NCBI GenBank assembly: GCA_023458415.1
Contig: JAEWZO010000002.1
Span: 1-64,000 of the forward strand
From: Bacteroidota bacterium
GTDB lineage: Bacteria; Bacteroidota; Bacteroidia; Flavobacteriales; Weeksellaceae
Reading direction: 5' to 3'
DNA: 64,000 bases
Shown here in pieces: positions 8,924 through 17,251 of the stretch. Below the pieces are notes generated by a model. That model saw only the letters and a program-made list of their open reading frames with translations. It was not told the DNA's origin and searched no databases. The translations under genes were made by a program, and so were the position numbers. Numbering within the stretch: the first letter of the stretch is position 1; every line of letters starts with the position of its first letter.

Positions 8924-9274
8924 TTATTCACCGTGCAAGAAAGCTTTTTTCTGAAGCAAACTTTCTTCACTTTCTATATGATCTTCATCCGGAATGCAGC
9001 AGTCTACAGGGCAAACTGCAGCACATTGCGGCTCTTCGTGGAAACCTTTGCACTCGGTACATTTATCTGTAACAATAAAATATACATCGTCGCTTACCGG
9101 TTCCTGCGGATCATCTGCATCAACATTAAGTCCTGAAGGAAGAACAACGCGTCCTTTCAACGCAGTTCCATCCGACGCTTTCCAGTCTACAGCTCCTTCA
9201 TAAATTGCATTATTCGGACATTCCGGTTCACACGCACCACAATTAATACATTCATCTGTTATCTTAATCGCCAT
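8924..9274 (-). CDS. 4Fe-4S dicluster ferredoxin
   Basis: A 116-residue electron carrier with two iron-sulfur motifs. The N-terminal one reads CINCGACEPECPNNAI (CxxCxxCxxxCP). The C-terminal one reads CTEC, an eight-residue insert, then CAAVCPVDCC. The wide spacing in the second motif is the Allochromatium-type ferredoxin pattern. Acidic overall and cytoplasmic. The divergent neighbour is an acyl-CoA reductase, and the two promoters overlap, so the pair is probably coordinated. Its redox partner is not known from the sequence. Confidence 0.92.
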   Translation of the reverse strand: MAIKITDECINCGACEPECPNNAIYEGAVDWKASDGTALKGRVVLPSGLNVDADDPQEPVSDDVYFIVTDKCTECKGFHEEPQCAAVCPVDCCIPDEDHIESEESLLQKKAFLHGE

Positions 9275-9289
9275 TGCTGATATTTATAT

Positions 9290-9297
9290 TAAATTTG
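9290..9297 (+). promoter_or_regulatory. TAnnTTTG -7 box for the acyl-CoA reductase
   Basis: TAAATTTG followed by CACAAAATT; the ATG is at 9333. It is interlocked with the minus-strand box at 9300-9307. Confidence 0.65.
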
Positions 9298-9299
9298 CA

Positions 9300-9307
9300 C
9301 AAAATTA
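9300..9307 (-). promoter_or_regulatory. TAnnTTTG -7 box for the ferredoxin gene
   Basis: TAATTTTG on the minus strand, 25 nt before the ferredoxin ATG. It faces the plus-strand box at 9290-9297, so the predicted 5' ends of the two transcripts overlap by about ten bases. Confidence 0.6.
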
Positions 9308-9332
9308 CTAAAAAATCCGCTAATTGCTTACG

Positions 9333-10370
9333 ATGAATCACATAGAAAACAGAATTTCAGGACTTTCTAAACTGGGAGCATTTATTGAATCTTATCTTCA
9401 AAAAAACGAAGAGAACTTTACTGATTCTGATGCGTTATTCGCCGAAGTAATAAAGAAATCTGAAATAGAAAACGCGTGGTTCACACTGGAAAATCAAAAA
9501 TTTGCGCTCGGTCAATGGGCAGAATTACTTTCCGAAAATAATATCAAAAAGTGGCTCAGCGAATACAGGATTTCAAAAACTCCGAAAAGAGTAGGGCTGA
9601 TTCTGGCCGGAAATATTCCGCTGGTTGGTTTTCACGATGTGATTTCTGTTATTCTCAGCAATCATATTCCTATCATCAAACTGTCATCAAAAGACAAAAG
9701 AATGATTCCGTTTCTGCTGGAAAAATGGGATGAATTCACAGAAGGTGGAATCCAGTTCGAGCTCGTTGAAAAACTTGAGAATTTTGAAGCCGTAATTGCG
9801 ACCGGAAGTAATAATACAGCAAGATATTTGGAGTTTTATTTTAAAAATCATTTAAGTATCATTCGTAAAAATAGGACTTCAATTGCTGTTCTGAAAGGCG
9901 ATGAAACAGATGAAGAATTGCAGTTTCTTGCGAATGACATCTTTATGTATTTCGGTTTAGGCTGCAGAAATGTTACAAGAATTTTTATTCCTGAAGATTT
10001 TGTGCTCGACAGACTGTTTGAAAATTTTGTCGGTTACGGACAGATTATCAATCACCACATGTACGCCAATAACTACGATTATAACAAAGCAATTTACCTG
10101 CTGAATCTTGAAAAATTCTGGGACAATAATTTCGTGATGCTGAAAGAAGACGATCAGCTTTTCAGTCCTTTATCTGTCATCAATTTTTCGCGATATAAAG
10201 ATTTAGAAGAAGTAAGAAACTTCATTTCCGAAAACGAAGAAAATATTCAGGCAGTTGTTGCAAAGCCTGAGTTGCAACTTGGTGACATCAATCTTGGTGA
10301 AGCGCAGAAACCATCGCTCAACACTTATGCTGATAATGTTGATACGATGAAGTTTTTGGAAGTTATTTAA
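9333..10370 (+). CDS. Acyl-CoA reductase (LuxC-like)
   Basis: A 345-residue protein of the LuxC/acyl-CoA reductase family, which reduces acyl-CoA to the fatty aldehyde with NADPH. Visible: GLILAGNIPLVGFHD near residue 88, followed by IPIIKLSSKD, and the candidate nucleophile Cys in FGLGCRNVTRIF near residue 212. ATG 9333 is used because the in-frame TTG at 9324 has no ribosome-binding advantage. The ferredoxin is divergent and DUF4286 convergent. No luxD/luxE or wax synthase gene is nearby, so the fate of the aldehyde is open. Confidence 0.85.
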   Translation: MNHIENRISGLSKLGAFIESYLQKNEENFTDSDALFAEVIKKSEIENAWFTLENQKFALGQWAELLSENNIKKWLSEYRISKTPKRVGLILAGNIPLVGFHDVISVILSNHIPIIKLSSKDKRMIPFLLEKWDEFTEGGIQFELVEKLENFEAVIATGSNNTARYLEFYFKNHLSIIRKNRTSIAVLKGDETDEELQFLANDIFMYFGLGCRNVTRIFIPEDFVLDRLFENFVGYGQIINHHMYANNYDYNKAIYLLNLEKFWDNNFVMLKEDDQLFSPLSVINFSRYKDLEEVRNFISENEENIQAVVAKPELQLGDINLGEAQKPSLNTYADNVDTMKFLEVI

Positions 10371-10381
10371 TTTAGATTATA

Positions 10382-10696
10382 CTACAACCTTGATTTTTTA
10401 GGATCCAGCAAAGTCTGAAAAATCATCACTTCGTTCCCGAATTTACTTTCAATTCTTTCGGTAATATTGGAGAGTTCAATTTCCAGAAAATCTTCGCGTT
10501 TTTCCTCTGAATCGAAAATCAGAAGTAGGTTTGTATTTTTTCCTTCTGAGATCATTTCGCTGTACACTTCAGAAAGCAGATATTTTTCTACATCCATCAG
10601 GTTTTCAACCATTGCGTGGAGTTCGGATTCTACATATTGTTCCCATTCGTTAGAAACCTTTTCTGTATTATGAAATGTGATGCTCAGAACACTCAT
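10382..10696 (-). CDS. DUF4286 family protein
   Basis: A 104-residue soluble protein matching the small DUF4286 family, which is common in Bacteroidota. It opens with SVLSITFHNTEKVSNEWEQYV and resembles a small alpha-beta (ferredoxin-like) fold with an acidic, helix-rich middle. Function unknown. It is transcribed away from gyrA and converges on the acyl-CoA reductase gene with an 11-nt gap. Confidence 0.85.
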   Translation of the reverse strand: MSVLSITFHNTEKVSNEWEQYVESELHAMVENLMDVEKYLLSEVYSEMISEGKNTNLLLIFDSEEKREDFLEIELSNITERIESKFGNEVMIFQTLLDPKKSRL

Positions 10697-10759
10697 TATT
10701 TTTAACTTTTTTTAAGATTTTGTGGATAAATTCAGAAGCAAAAATCGGTAATTTTTTCG

Positions 10760-10767
10760 TAAATTAG
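10760..10767 (+). promoter_or_regulatory. Possible -7 box (TAnnTTAG variant) for gyrA
   Basis: TAAATTAG, one mismatch from TAnnTTTG, followed by CACGTTATT. It lies 78 nt upstream of the gyrA ATG. The same A-for-T variant occurs at etfB and ftsX. Confidence 0.4.
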
Positions 10768-10845
10768 CACGTTATTAAAAATTGTAAAAAGCGGAAAAAT
10801 CTACGCTGTTGTAACGGCTTGATTTTCATCTATTAAAAAAGATTT

Positions 10846-13518
10846 ATGCATAAAGAAGGAGAAAGGTTAATACCTATCAACATTGTTGATGAAATGAAAT
10901 CTTCTTACATCGATTACTCTATGTCGGTAATCGTTTCCAGGGCTTTACCTGATGTAAGAGACGGTTTGAAACCTGTGCACAGAAGGGTGCTTTACGGAAT
11001 GTATGGTTTGGGAGTTTTTTCCAACAGAAAATATTTGAAATCCGCCAGAATTGTTGGTGATGTATTGGGTAAGTATCACCCGCACGGAGATGCCTCGGTG
11101 TACGACGCCATGGTAAGAATGGCGCAACCGTGGAGTTTGCGATATCCGCAAGTCGACGGGCAGGGTAACTTCGGTTCCATGGACGGTGATCCTCCTGCAG
11201 CAATGCGTTATACTGAAGCAAGACTGAAGAAAATCTCTGATGAAGTTCTTTCTGACCTTGATAAGGAAACTGTAGATTTTCAGAATAACTTCGACGACTC
11301 GCTTACTGAACCGACAGTATTACCGACAAGAATTCCAAATCTCTTGGTGAACGGTGCGTCCGGTATCGCAGTAGGTATGGCGACCAATATGGCGCCACAT
11401 AACCTAACAGAAGTTATCGACGGGATTTCTGCCTATATAGACAACAGAGAAATCACCATTGAAGAACTGATGAAGTTCATTGTAGCTCCGGATTTCCCAA
11501 CTGGTGGAATTATTTACGGCTACGACGGAGTTCGTGATGCGTTTCATACTGGACGTGGTAGAATCGTACTTCGCGCTAAAGTGAACTTTGAAGAAATAGG
11601 AACCAGAAATGCGATTATCGTTACGGAAGTTCCTTACCAAGTTAACAAAGCGGAAATGATTGCAAGAACCGCTGAACTTGTGAAGGAAGAAAAAATTCCG
11701 GGCATTTATGAAATTCGCGACGAATCTGATAGAAAAGGACTTCGAATTGTTTATGAACTGAAGAACGACGCAATTCCTAATGTAGTTCTGAACCTTTTGT
11801 ATAAGCATACTTCGCTGCAAACTTCTTTCAGTGTAAATAATATTGCATTGGTAAAAGGAAGACCGGAGCAGCTTAACCTGAAAGACATCATTGTTCATTT
11901 TGTTGATCATCGTCATGAAGTAATTGTAAGAAGAACTGAGTTCGAACTTAAAAAAGCAAAAGAAAGAGCTCATATTCTTGAAGGCTTCATGAAGGTTATC
12001 GGAACTCAGGACGATCTGGACAGAGCTATTTATATCATTCGTCACAGCGCAACACCACAGGAAGCCAAAGAAGGTTTGATGAAAGAATTCGATCTTTCTG
12101 AAATTCAGGCACAGGCAATTCTTGATTTAAGATTGGCACGTCTGACGGGAATGGAACTTGATAAGATCCGCGCTGAATACGATGAAATCATGAGATTAAT
12201 CACCGATTTGGAGGATATTCTTTCCAACGAACCAAGAAGATATCAGATCATCAAAGAAGAACTTCTTGAAGTAAAAGAAAAATACGGAGACGAAAGAAGA
12301 ACAGAAATCGATTTCGCAGGTGGCGACATGTCTATCGAAGATTTCATCCCGAATGAAACTGTTGTAGTTACCATTTCCAACGCCGGATATATTAAAAGAA
12401 CGCTCCTTTCTGAATACAGAATTCAGGGAAGAGGCGGAGTTGGTAACAAAGCTGCAACTACACGTGACGAAGACTTTCTAGAATATATTGTTTCGGCAAC
12501 AAATCACCAATACATGCTATTCTTCACAGAAAAAGGAAGATGTTATTGGTTGAGAGTTTTTGAAATTCCGGAAGGCTCAAGAGTGGCGAAAGGTCGCGCA
12601 ATTCAGAATTTGATCAACATTGAAGCAGATGACCGAATCCGCGGTTACATCAGAACCAACGATCTTAAAGATGAAGAATACATCAATAAGATGAATGTGG
12701 TGATGATTACAAAAAACGGAACCATCAAGAAAACAACACTCGAAGCATACTCCAGGCCGAGAACCAACGGTATCAACGCCATTGAAATCCGTGATAACGA
12801 CCAACTTTTAGGCGCAAGATTAACAGAAGGAAATTCACAGATTATGATTGCTACCAAAAATGGAAAATGTATCCGTTTCCCTGAAGAGAAAGTTAGGGAA
12901 GTTGGTAGAACAGCTATCGGTGTTCGCGGTATAACGCTGGAAGATAACGACGAAGTTGTTGGTATGATTGTTGTGAATGATGTGGAGAACGAAACGGTTT
13001 TGGTAGTGTCTGAAAAAGGGTTCGGTAAAAGAACCGCTGTTGAAGATTACCGTATTACCAACCGTGGAGGAAAAGGAGTTATCACATTGAATATCACCGA
13101 AAAAACCGGAAATCTTATTTCACTTCAGAATGTTACCGATGAGGATGGATTGATGATCATCAACCGTTCCGGAATCGCAATCAGAATGGGCGTGAACGAG
13201 ATGCGCGTTATGGGTAGAAATACACAGGGCGTAAAACTCATCAACCTGAAAGGAAATGATGAAATTGCTGCTGTTACAAAAGTGCAGATGGATAAAGATG
13301 TAGAAGATGAAGGTGAAGAAAATGAAGATGGAAATTTTGCAACCGTTGTAGATTCCGACAATCCGGAATTTAAAGACTCTCCGCAAACAGGTGATAATAC
13401 CATCAGCAATATGGGTGATGAGAAATACCTAAAGAAAGTGGAAGAGGAAGAAGCCCGCGAGAACAGGAAAATTGAAGAAGAAAAAGAGGACGACAATACT
13501 TCCGAAGACGAAGAATAA
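10846..13518 (+). CDS. gyrA: DNA gyrase subunit A
   Basis: An 890-residue type IIA topoisomerase subunit that cuts and religates DNA during negative supercoiling. The N-terminus ([19 protein letters not shown]) and catalytic Tyr122 in [10 protein letters not shown] are clear. The quinolone-resistance region reads [10 protein letters not shown], placing Ala at position 83 (E. coli Ser83). The GyrA-box position reads QGRGGVG (residues 527-533) instead of QRRGGKG. The beta-pinwheel C-terminal domain is complete and is followed by an ~80-residue highly acidic tail. The tail and box variant fit GyrA of this phylum. A secreted TPR gene follows 34 nt later and may be cotranscribed. Confidence 0.96.
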   Translation: MHKEGERLIPINIVDEMKSSYIDYSMSVIVSRALPDVRDGLKPVHRRVLYGMYGLGVFSNRKYLKSARIVGDVLGKYHPHGDASVYDAMVRMAQPWSLRYPQVDGQGNFGSMDGDPPAAMRYTEARLKKISDEVLSDLDKETVDFQNNFDDSLTEPTVLPTRIPNLLVNGASGIAVGMATNMAPHNLTEVIDGISAYIDNREITIEELMKFIVAPDFPTGGIIYGYDGVRDAFHTGRGRIVLRAKVNFEEIGTRNAIIVTEVPYQVNKAEMIARTAELVKEEKIPGIYEIRDESDRKGLRIVYELKNDAIPNVVLNLLYKHTSLQTSFSVNNIALVKGRPEQLNLKDIIVHFVDHRHEVIVRRTEFELKKAKERAHILEGFMKVIGTQDDLDRAIYIIRHSATPQEAKEGLMKEFDLSEIQAQAILDLRLARLTGMELDKIRAEYDEIMRLITDLEDILSNEPRRYQIIKEELLEVKEKYGDERRTEIDFAGGDMSIEDFIPNETVVVTISNAGYIKRTLLSEYRIQGRGGVGNKAATTRDEDFLEYIVSATNHQYMLFFTEKGRCYWLRVFEIPEGSRVAKGRAIQNLINIEADDRIRGYIRTNDLKDEEYINKMNVVMITKNGTIKKTTLEAYSRPRTNGINAIEIRDNDQLLGARLTEGNSQIMIATKNGKCIRFPEEKVREVGRTAIGVRGITLEDNDEVVGMIVVNDVENETVLVVSEKGFGKRTAVEDYRITNRGGKGVITLNITEKTGNLISLQNVTDEDGLMIINRSGIAIRMGVNEMRVMGRNTQGVKLINLKGNDEIAAVTKVQMDKDVEDEGEENEDGNFATVVDSDNPEFKDSPQTGDNTISNMGDEKYLKKVEEEEARENRKIEEEKEDDNTSEDEE

Positions 13519-13552
13519 TTAGTAAAGACCAAATTTTTAAATTTAAATACCA

Positions 13553-14836
13553 ATGAAAAAAATACTTTTAAGTGCTGCAATGGTTTCCATGACTTTTGCG
13601 TTCGCACAGAAAAAAGAGATTAATGCAGCATTTAAAGCTGTTGACGGAGGAGATATGGCAAAAGCCGCTGCTCTTGTGTCCACTGCTGAAAATGCAATTG
13701 GAGGAAACGCAGCAACAACCGATCCTGAACTGATGGAGAAGTTTTACTATGCAAAAGGGGTTTCCCTTTTAAAATCAGGAAAAACTCAGGAAGGTGCTGA
13801 AGTTTTAGCTAAAATTTCAGATTTGAAAAGTGATAAATTCACACCTTCTTTAACTCCAAAAATCGGAAATCATATTAATCCGATTTTACAGGCATCAAAC
13901 AAAGCTGCAATGGACGCGTACAGCGCAAAGAAATACGCTGAAGCTGCACCAAAGTTTACAGAAATTTACAACCTTCTGAAAGGAGCAGGGCAGGATAACA
14001 AGCAGTATCTTTATTATACAGCGTTGAGTTATGCTCTTGCTAAAAACAATGCTGAATCAATCCGTGTTTATAACGATCTGATTAATTCCGGATACACCGG
14101 TGTTGAAACAACTTACACTGCGAAAAACAAAAAAACCGGTGAAGTTGAGAATATGGATAAAAACACCTGGGACCTTTACAAAAAAATGGAGGCTACAGGA
14201 GATTATACAGATTTCAAAACTGAAACTTCCAAAAGCGTAGAGCAGGAACTGTACGAAACTACAGCAGCATTACTAATTGATGAAAACAGAAATGACGAAG
14301 CTCTTGCTTTACTTGAAAAAGGAACTAAAAAGTTTCCACAGAGCGCAAGACTTTCTGAACTTCAGGGTTCTGCATACTTCAAAGCGGGTAAAACTGCTGA
14401 ATTTGCAGCTAGTTTGAGAGATCAGTTGTCAAAAAATCCAAACGATGCCAACAACTGGTATAACCTTGGAGTATTGCAAAGCAAAGATCCGGCAACTCAG
14501 GCTGAAGCCATTGCATCGTACAAAAAAGCGGTGGAATTGAATCCTAAATTCTCGAATGCTTGGCAAAATCTTACCTACACAATAATGGGTGACGACGGAA
14601 AATCAATTGATGAATATCAGGCGCTGAGAAAAGCAGGTAAACTGGATCAGGCTAATAAAGTTTTGGAAGAAAGAAGAAAAAGATTGGCTTCTGCACTTCC
14701 TTATGCTGAAAAATGGTACGAAAGCGATACCACGAATATCGACGCAGTAACTCTTTTGAAAGGTCTATATCAGTCCACTAAAAATGAAGCAAAAGCTGCT
14801 GAATTTAAAGCGAAAGAAGAGGCAATGAAAAAATAA
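13553..14836 (+). CDS. Secreted tetratricopeptide-repeat protein
   Basis: A 427-residue protein with an N-terminal signal peptide (MKKILLSAAMVSMTFAFAQ, cleavage likely after AFA) and several TPR-like helical pairs, e.g. AAPKFTEIYNLLKGAG, DEALALLEKGTKKFP, NNWYNLGVLQSKDPATQAEAIASYKKAVELNP. It is lysine- and alanine-rich and probably periplasmic. TPR proteins scaffold complexes; no enzymatic domain is visible. It follows gyrA by 34 nt and ends in a bidirectional terminator. Function unknown. Confidence 0.85.
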   Translation: MKKILLSAAMVSMTFAFAQKKEINAAFKAVDGGDMAKAAALVSTAENAIGGNAATTDPELMEKFYYAKGVSLLKSGKTQEGAEVLAKISDLKSDKFTPSLTPKIGNHINPILQASNKAAMDAYSAKKYAEAAPKFTEIYNLLKGAGQDNKQYLYYTALSYALAKNNAESIRVYNDLINSGYTGVETTYTAKNKKTGEVENMDKNTWDLYKKMEATGDYTDFKTETSKSVEQELYETTAALLIDENRNDEALALLEKGTKKFPQSARLSELQGSAYFKAGKTAEFAASLRDQLSKNPNDANNWYNLGVLQSKDPATQAEAIASYKKAVELNPKFSNAWQNLTYTIMGDDGKSIDEYQALRKAGKLDQANKVLEERRKRLASALPYAEKWYESDTTNIDAVTLLKGLYQSTKNEAKAAEFKAKEEAMKK

Positions 14837-14856
14837 TTGTCATTCAATAAATAAGA

Positions 14857-14883
14857 AAACTGAGCAAATGCTCAGTTTTTTTA
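14857..14883. terminator. Bidirectional terminator between TPR gene and dtxR-family gene
   Basis: A perfect 9-bp stem AAACTGAGC (14857-14865) / GCTCAGTTT (14870-14878) with a T run on the plus strand and an A-rich left flank that gives T residues on the minus strand. Confidence 0.82.
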
Positions 14884-15531
14884 TGCCTTTACCAATAGTT
14901 TTTCGGTAACAACGTGGCTCAAAATTTTTTCTTTTTTATCAATTTTCACTGTCATCGATTTGTCGAACTTTTCAATCTCCAAAACCTCTATCACTTTTCC
15001 AAGTTCTAGTTTTTTATCATTCAGAAAACTTAGGAAATCATCATCTGAAATGGTCACAGAACTGAAAACCACGACATCTCCTTTTTTGCAGCTGCTAAGC
15101 TTCTTAAGATCCTGTGCAATAATATGTCCTTCGCGGTCCGGAATTGGCTCGCCGTGAGGATCGTATTTCGGATAATTCAGGATTTCATCCATTTTATCAA
15201 AAAACTCTTCGGAATGGATATGTTCCAGCTGCTCTGCAATTTCATGCACATTTTCCCAACCGAAATTCATTTTCTCTACTAGAAACATTTCTGTTAACCT
15301 GTGCTTTCGTACAATTAAGGCTGCTTTCTTTTTCCCGGCTGCAGTTATTTTTAAAGGTTTGTAGCTTTCATAAATCACCCACTTTTTTTCGGCGAATTTC
15401 TTCATCATATTGTTTACGCTGGGCATTTTTACATTCAGAAATTTGCTCAGCTCGTTTACGGTAACCGTATCTTCCTCATTCATCAGATGAAAAACGGCTT
15501 TCAGGTAGTTTTCTTCGGTTAATGAAATCAT
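14881..15531 (-). CDS. DtxR/MntR-family metal-dependent transcriptional regulator
   Basis: A 216-residue regulator. The N-terminal winged helix (residues 1-65) includes ENYLKAVFHL and VTVNELSKFLNVKMPSVNNMMKKF. It is followed by the dimerisation and metal-binding part with HRLTEMFLVEKMNFGWENVHEIAEQLEHIHSEE-type residues and DPHGEPIPD, then a C-terminal FeoA/SH3-like domain. The family represses iron or manganese uptake genes when loaded with Fe(II) or Mn(II). No metal transporter is adjacent, so its targets lie elsewhere. It has its own TAGATTTG promoter and a separate short transcription unit just upstream. Confidence 0.92.
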   Translation of the reverse strand: MISLTEENYLKAVFHLMNEEDTVTVNELSKFLNVKMPSVNNMMKKFAEKKWVIYESYKPLKITAAGKKKAALIVRKHRLTEMFLVEKMNFGWENVHEIAEQLEHIHSEEFFDKMDEILNYPKYDPHGEPIPDREGHIIAQDLKKLSSCKKGDVVVFSSVTISDDDFLSFLNDKKLELGKVIEVLEIEKFDKSMTVKIDKKEKILSHVVTEKLLVKA

Positions 15532-15550
15532 AGTTAGAATAAGTGATTTA

Positions 15551-15558
15551 CAAATCTA
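15551..15558 (-). promoter_or_regulatory. TAnnTTTG -7 box for the dtxR-family gene
   Basis: TAGATTTG on the minus strand, 19 nt before the ATG and downstream of the terminator at 15572-15604. Confidence 0.6.
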
Positions 15559-15571
15559 ACATTTTTAAAAT

Positions 15572-15604
15572 AAAAAAAGCGCACCGAAGTAATCGGTACG
15601 CACT
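15572..15604 (-). terminator. Terminator of the 16-codon leader-like transcript
   Basis: On the minus strand a stem GCG-x-ACCGA / TCGGT-x-CGC (one internal mismatch, loop of 5) is followed by seven T residues. No long gene precedes it on that strand; only the mini-ORF at 15614-15664 does. Confidence 0.7.
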
Positions 15605-15613
15605 CTCAAACGC

Positions 15614-15664
15614 TTAATTATGAATGTGAAAATGGTTATTAGTTTTTACTCCGAAGCGTTTCAT
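15614..15664 (-). CDS. Putative 16-residue leader-type peptide (MKRFGVKTNNHFHIHN)
   Basis: A minus-strand ATG-TAA mini-ORF too short for ordinary gene calling. Three of the last six residues are His, a pattern seen in leader or metal-binding peptides. It lies between a near-consensus -7 box (CAATTTTG, 15678-15685) and a terminator hairpin with a T run. An 8-bp stem (AAGCGTTT 15654-15661 with AAACGCTT 15608-15615) can enclose the whole ORF. The next gene on the strand is the DtxR/MntR-type regulator, which has its own promoter. Translation is not proven; the unit could equally be a small RNA. Confidence 0.45.
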   Translation of the reverse strand: MKRFGVKTNNHFHIHN

Positions 15665-15677
15665 GGTTTTTACAGTA

Positions 15678-15685
15678 CAAAATTG
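15678..15685 (-). promoter_or_regulatory. Probable -7 box for the mini-ORF transcript
   Basis: CAATTTTG on the minus strand, one mismatch from TAnnTTTG, 13 nt before the mini-ORF ATG. Confidence 0.35.
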
Positions 15686-15713
15686 CAGTTAAAATCTAGA
15701 CGAAACCAGCGTT

Positions 15714-15749
15714 AAATAACCCAATTTGCAGGGTGAAATAACCCAATTT
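15714..15749. repeat. Direct repeat AAATAACCCAATTT, two copies 22 bp apart
   Basis: Exact 14-bp copies at 15714-15727 and 15736-15749. The 22-bp period is about two helical turns. The second copy ends 4 nt before a probable -7 box (15754-15761) of the downstream aldolase gene, so the pair would cover its -33 region. It looks like a paired binding site. Confidence 0.6.
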
Positions 15750-15753
15750 TTTC

Positions 15754-15761
15754 TAATTTTA
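15754..15761 (+). promoter_or_regulatory. Probable -7 box for the aldolase-like gene
   Basis: TAATTTTA, one mismatch from TAnnTTTG, 4 nt before the ATG at 15766. Confidence 0.35.
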
Positions 15762-15765
15762 CTTT

Positions 15766-16797
15766 ATGAAATTTTCTCTTAAAAACGATTACGCCGAAGG
15801 ATGTCATCCTAGAATTCTTGAGGTATTAGCGAAAACAAATCTTCATCAACAGGCAGGTTACGGGCACGATGTTTACTGCCAAAAAGCTGAAGAACTCATT
15901 AAGAAATTATTGAAAAGTGAAAAATCGAAAGTGTATTTCGTTTCTGGAGGTACTCAGGCAAATTTGATTATCATTTCAGCATTTCTTCGTCCTCATGAAA
16001 GTGTTGTGGCTGTAAACACAGGTCACATTGCAACCAACGAAGCCGGTGCAATCGAAGCAACCGGACATAAAATCAATGAGATTTTTTCAGAAGACGGAAA
16101 AATTTATCCGCAGCAGATTCAGGAAGTGTTGGATTTGCACCAAAATAAGCCGCATCAGGTGAAACAAAAAATGGTTTACATTTCCAACTCAACGGAAGTC
16201 GGAACTATTTACACAAAATCTGACCTTGAGAACCTTTCTGCTTTCTGCAAACAAAACGGTTTGCTTTTATTTATGGATGGAGCGCGACTTGGTCATGCTT
16301 TAACGGCTGAACACAACGATCTTACTCTGGAAGATGTTGCTGCACTTACCGACGCATTTTATTTGGGCGGAACCAAGAACGGAGCATTAATAGGAGAGGC
16401 GATTGTAATTAACAATCCCGAATTGCAGGAAGATTTCGGATTTCATGTTAAACAAAAAGGTGCGATGCTTGCGAAAGGAAGACTTTTAGGAATTCAGTTT
16501 TTGGAATTGTTGCAGGACGGACTTTATTTTGAACTGGCAAAACACGCCAATGTTCAGGCGATGAAACTTAAAAAAGCATTTTCGGAAGCGGGCTATAGTT
16601 TTCTTTCAGAAACTTCAACAAATCAGATTTTTCCCATTCTCAGCAACCGACAGATTGAAATTCTAAGCGAACATTTTGAGTTTTATGTATGGAAGAAAAT
16701 AGATGAAAATCACTCTGCAATCCGAATCATCACGTCGTGGGCAACAGAAGACGAAACCATTAACCGAATGATTGAAACCATTCAATCAATGCCTTAA
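15766..16797 (+). CDS. Threonine aldolase / beta-eliminating lyase family PLP enzyme
   Basis: A 343-residue fold-type I PLP enzyme. Visible: GGTQANLIIISAFL near residue 62, HIATNEAGAIEATGH near residue 87, the cofactor Asp in MDGARLGHAL near residue 171, and the PLP-lysine in YLGGTKNGAL near residue 206. The family cleaves L-threonine or allo-threonine to glycine and acetaldehyde; some members act on other beta-hydroxy amino acids. Length matches low-specificity aldolases (~340). It stands alone behind a possible operator (22-bp-spaced repeat), so its expression may be regulated. Confidence 0.88.
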   Translation: MKFSLKNDYAEGCHPRILEVLAKTNLHQQAGYGHDVYCQKAEELIKKLLKSEKSKVYFVSGGTQANLIIISAFLRPHESVVAVNTGHIATNEAGAIEATGHKINEIFSEDGKIYPQQIQEVLDLHQNKPHQVKQKMVYISNSTEVGTIYTKSDLENLSAFCKQNGLLLFMDGARLGHALTAEHNDLTLEDVAALTDAFYLGGTKNGALIGEAIVINNPELQEDFGFHVKQKGAMLAKGRLLGIQFLELLQDGLYFELAKHANVQAMKLKKAFSEAGYSFLSETSTNQIFPILSNRQIEILSEHFEFYVWKKIDENHSAIRIITSWATEDETINRMIETIQSMP

Positions 16798-16824
16798 AAA
16801 AAGGAAACCAATTAAGGTTTCCTT
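16796..16824 (-). terminator. Terminator after the 88-residue gene
   Basis: A perfect 9-bp stem AAGGAAACC (16801-16809) / GGTTTCCTT (16816-16824), followed on the minus strand by a T run. Confidence 0.82.
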
Positions 16825-16846
16825 CTGTAATAATCCAAAATTATGA

Positions 16847-17113
16847 TTAGTTGGTTGCTTTTCTTACTTCTGCTTTCGCATCTTCTGTCCAGTCTTTAGT
16901 TTTTTCCCATGCATCAGATACAGCATCTTTTGTATCATCCCAAGCTTCAGAAACATTCGCTTTTGCTCTTTCCAACCAGCCTTCTGCGGTTGGTTCAGCA
17001 TTATTTGCTCTTTGTTCGCGGATGTAATCTTTTGCTCTTTCGGCATATTCATTAGCTTTCCATTGTGCTCTATCTACTGCATTTTCTGCTTTGTTGTAAT
17101 CTCTGTTGTCCAT
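16847..17113 (-). CDS. Small amphipathic, LEA/CsbD-like hypothetical protein
   Basis: An 88-residue, highly charged, Ala/Lys/Asp/Trp-containing protein with repeating 11-residue-like helical units (ERAKANVSEAWDDTKDAVSDAWEKTKDWTEDAKAEV). It has no signal peptide or membrane segment. The composition resembles LEA-like or CsbD-like stress proteins that are disordered until dried or membrane-bound. No enzymatic motif. Its own terminator suggests a monocistronic unit. Confidence 0.7.
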   Translation of the reverse strand: MDNRDYNKAENAVDRAQWKANEYAERAKDYIREQRANNAEPTAEGWLERAKANVSEAWDDTKDAVSDAWEKTKDWTEDAKAEVRKATN

Positions 17114-17251
17114 GACATTTAAATTTTAAATTAATATTAAGTGATTTGATTTGTAATTATTATGCAACAAGTAATATTCCTAAAAGCGTTAACTTTATGT
17201 TAAATAATAGCGAAATGGGAATTATGTAAATTAACTGTGAAAAAATACTAG

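Noticed and set aside
11404..12045. 213-codon minus-strand frame opposite gyrA
   Set aside because: Antisense shadow of a conserved gene; rich in Asn, Phe and Ser as expected from reversed codons, with no family match.
13125..13607. 160-codon minus-strand Ser/Phe-rich frame over the gyrA tail
   Set aside because: It is the reverse of the acidic GAA/GAT-rich tail; low complexity explains the lack of stops.
16847..17113. Toxin-antitoxin or phage-derived small gene
   Set aside because: The sequence is LEA-like and highly charged, has no partner gene, and is followed by its own terminator.
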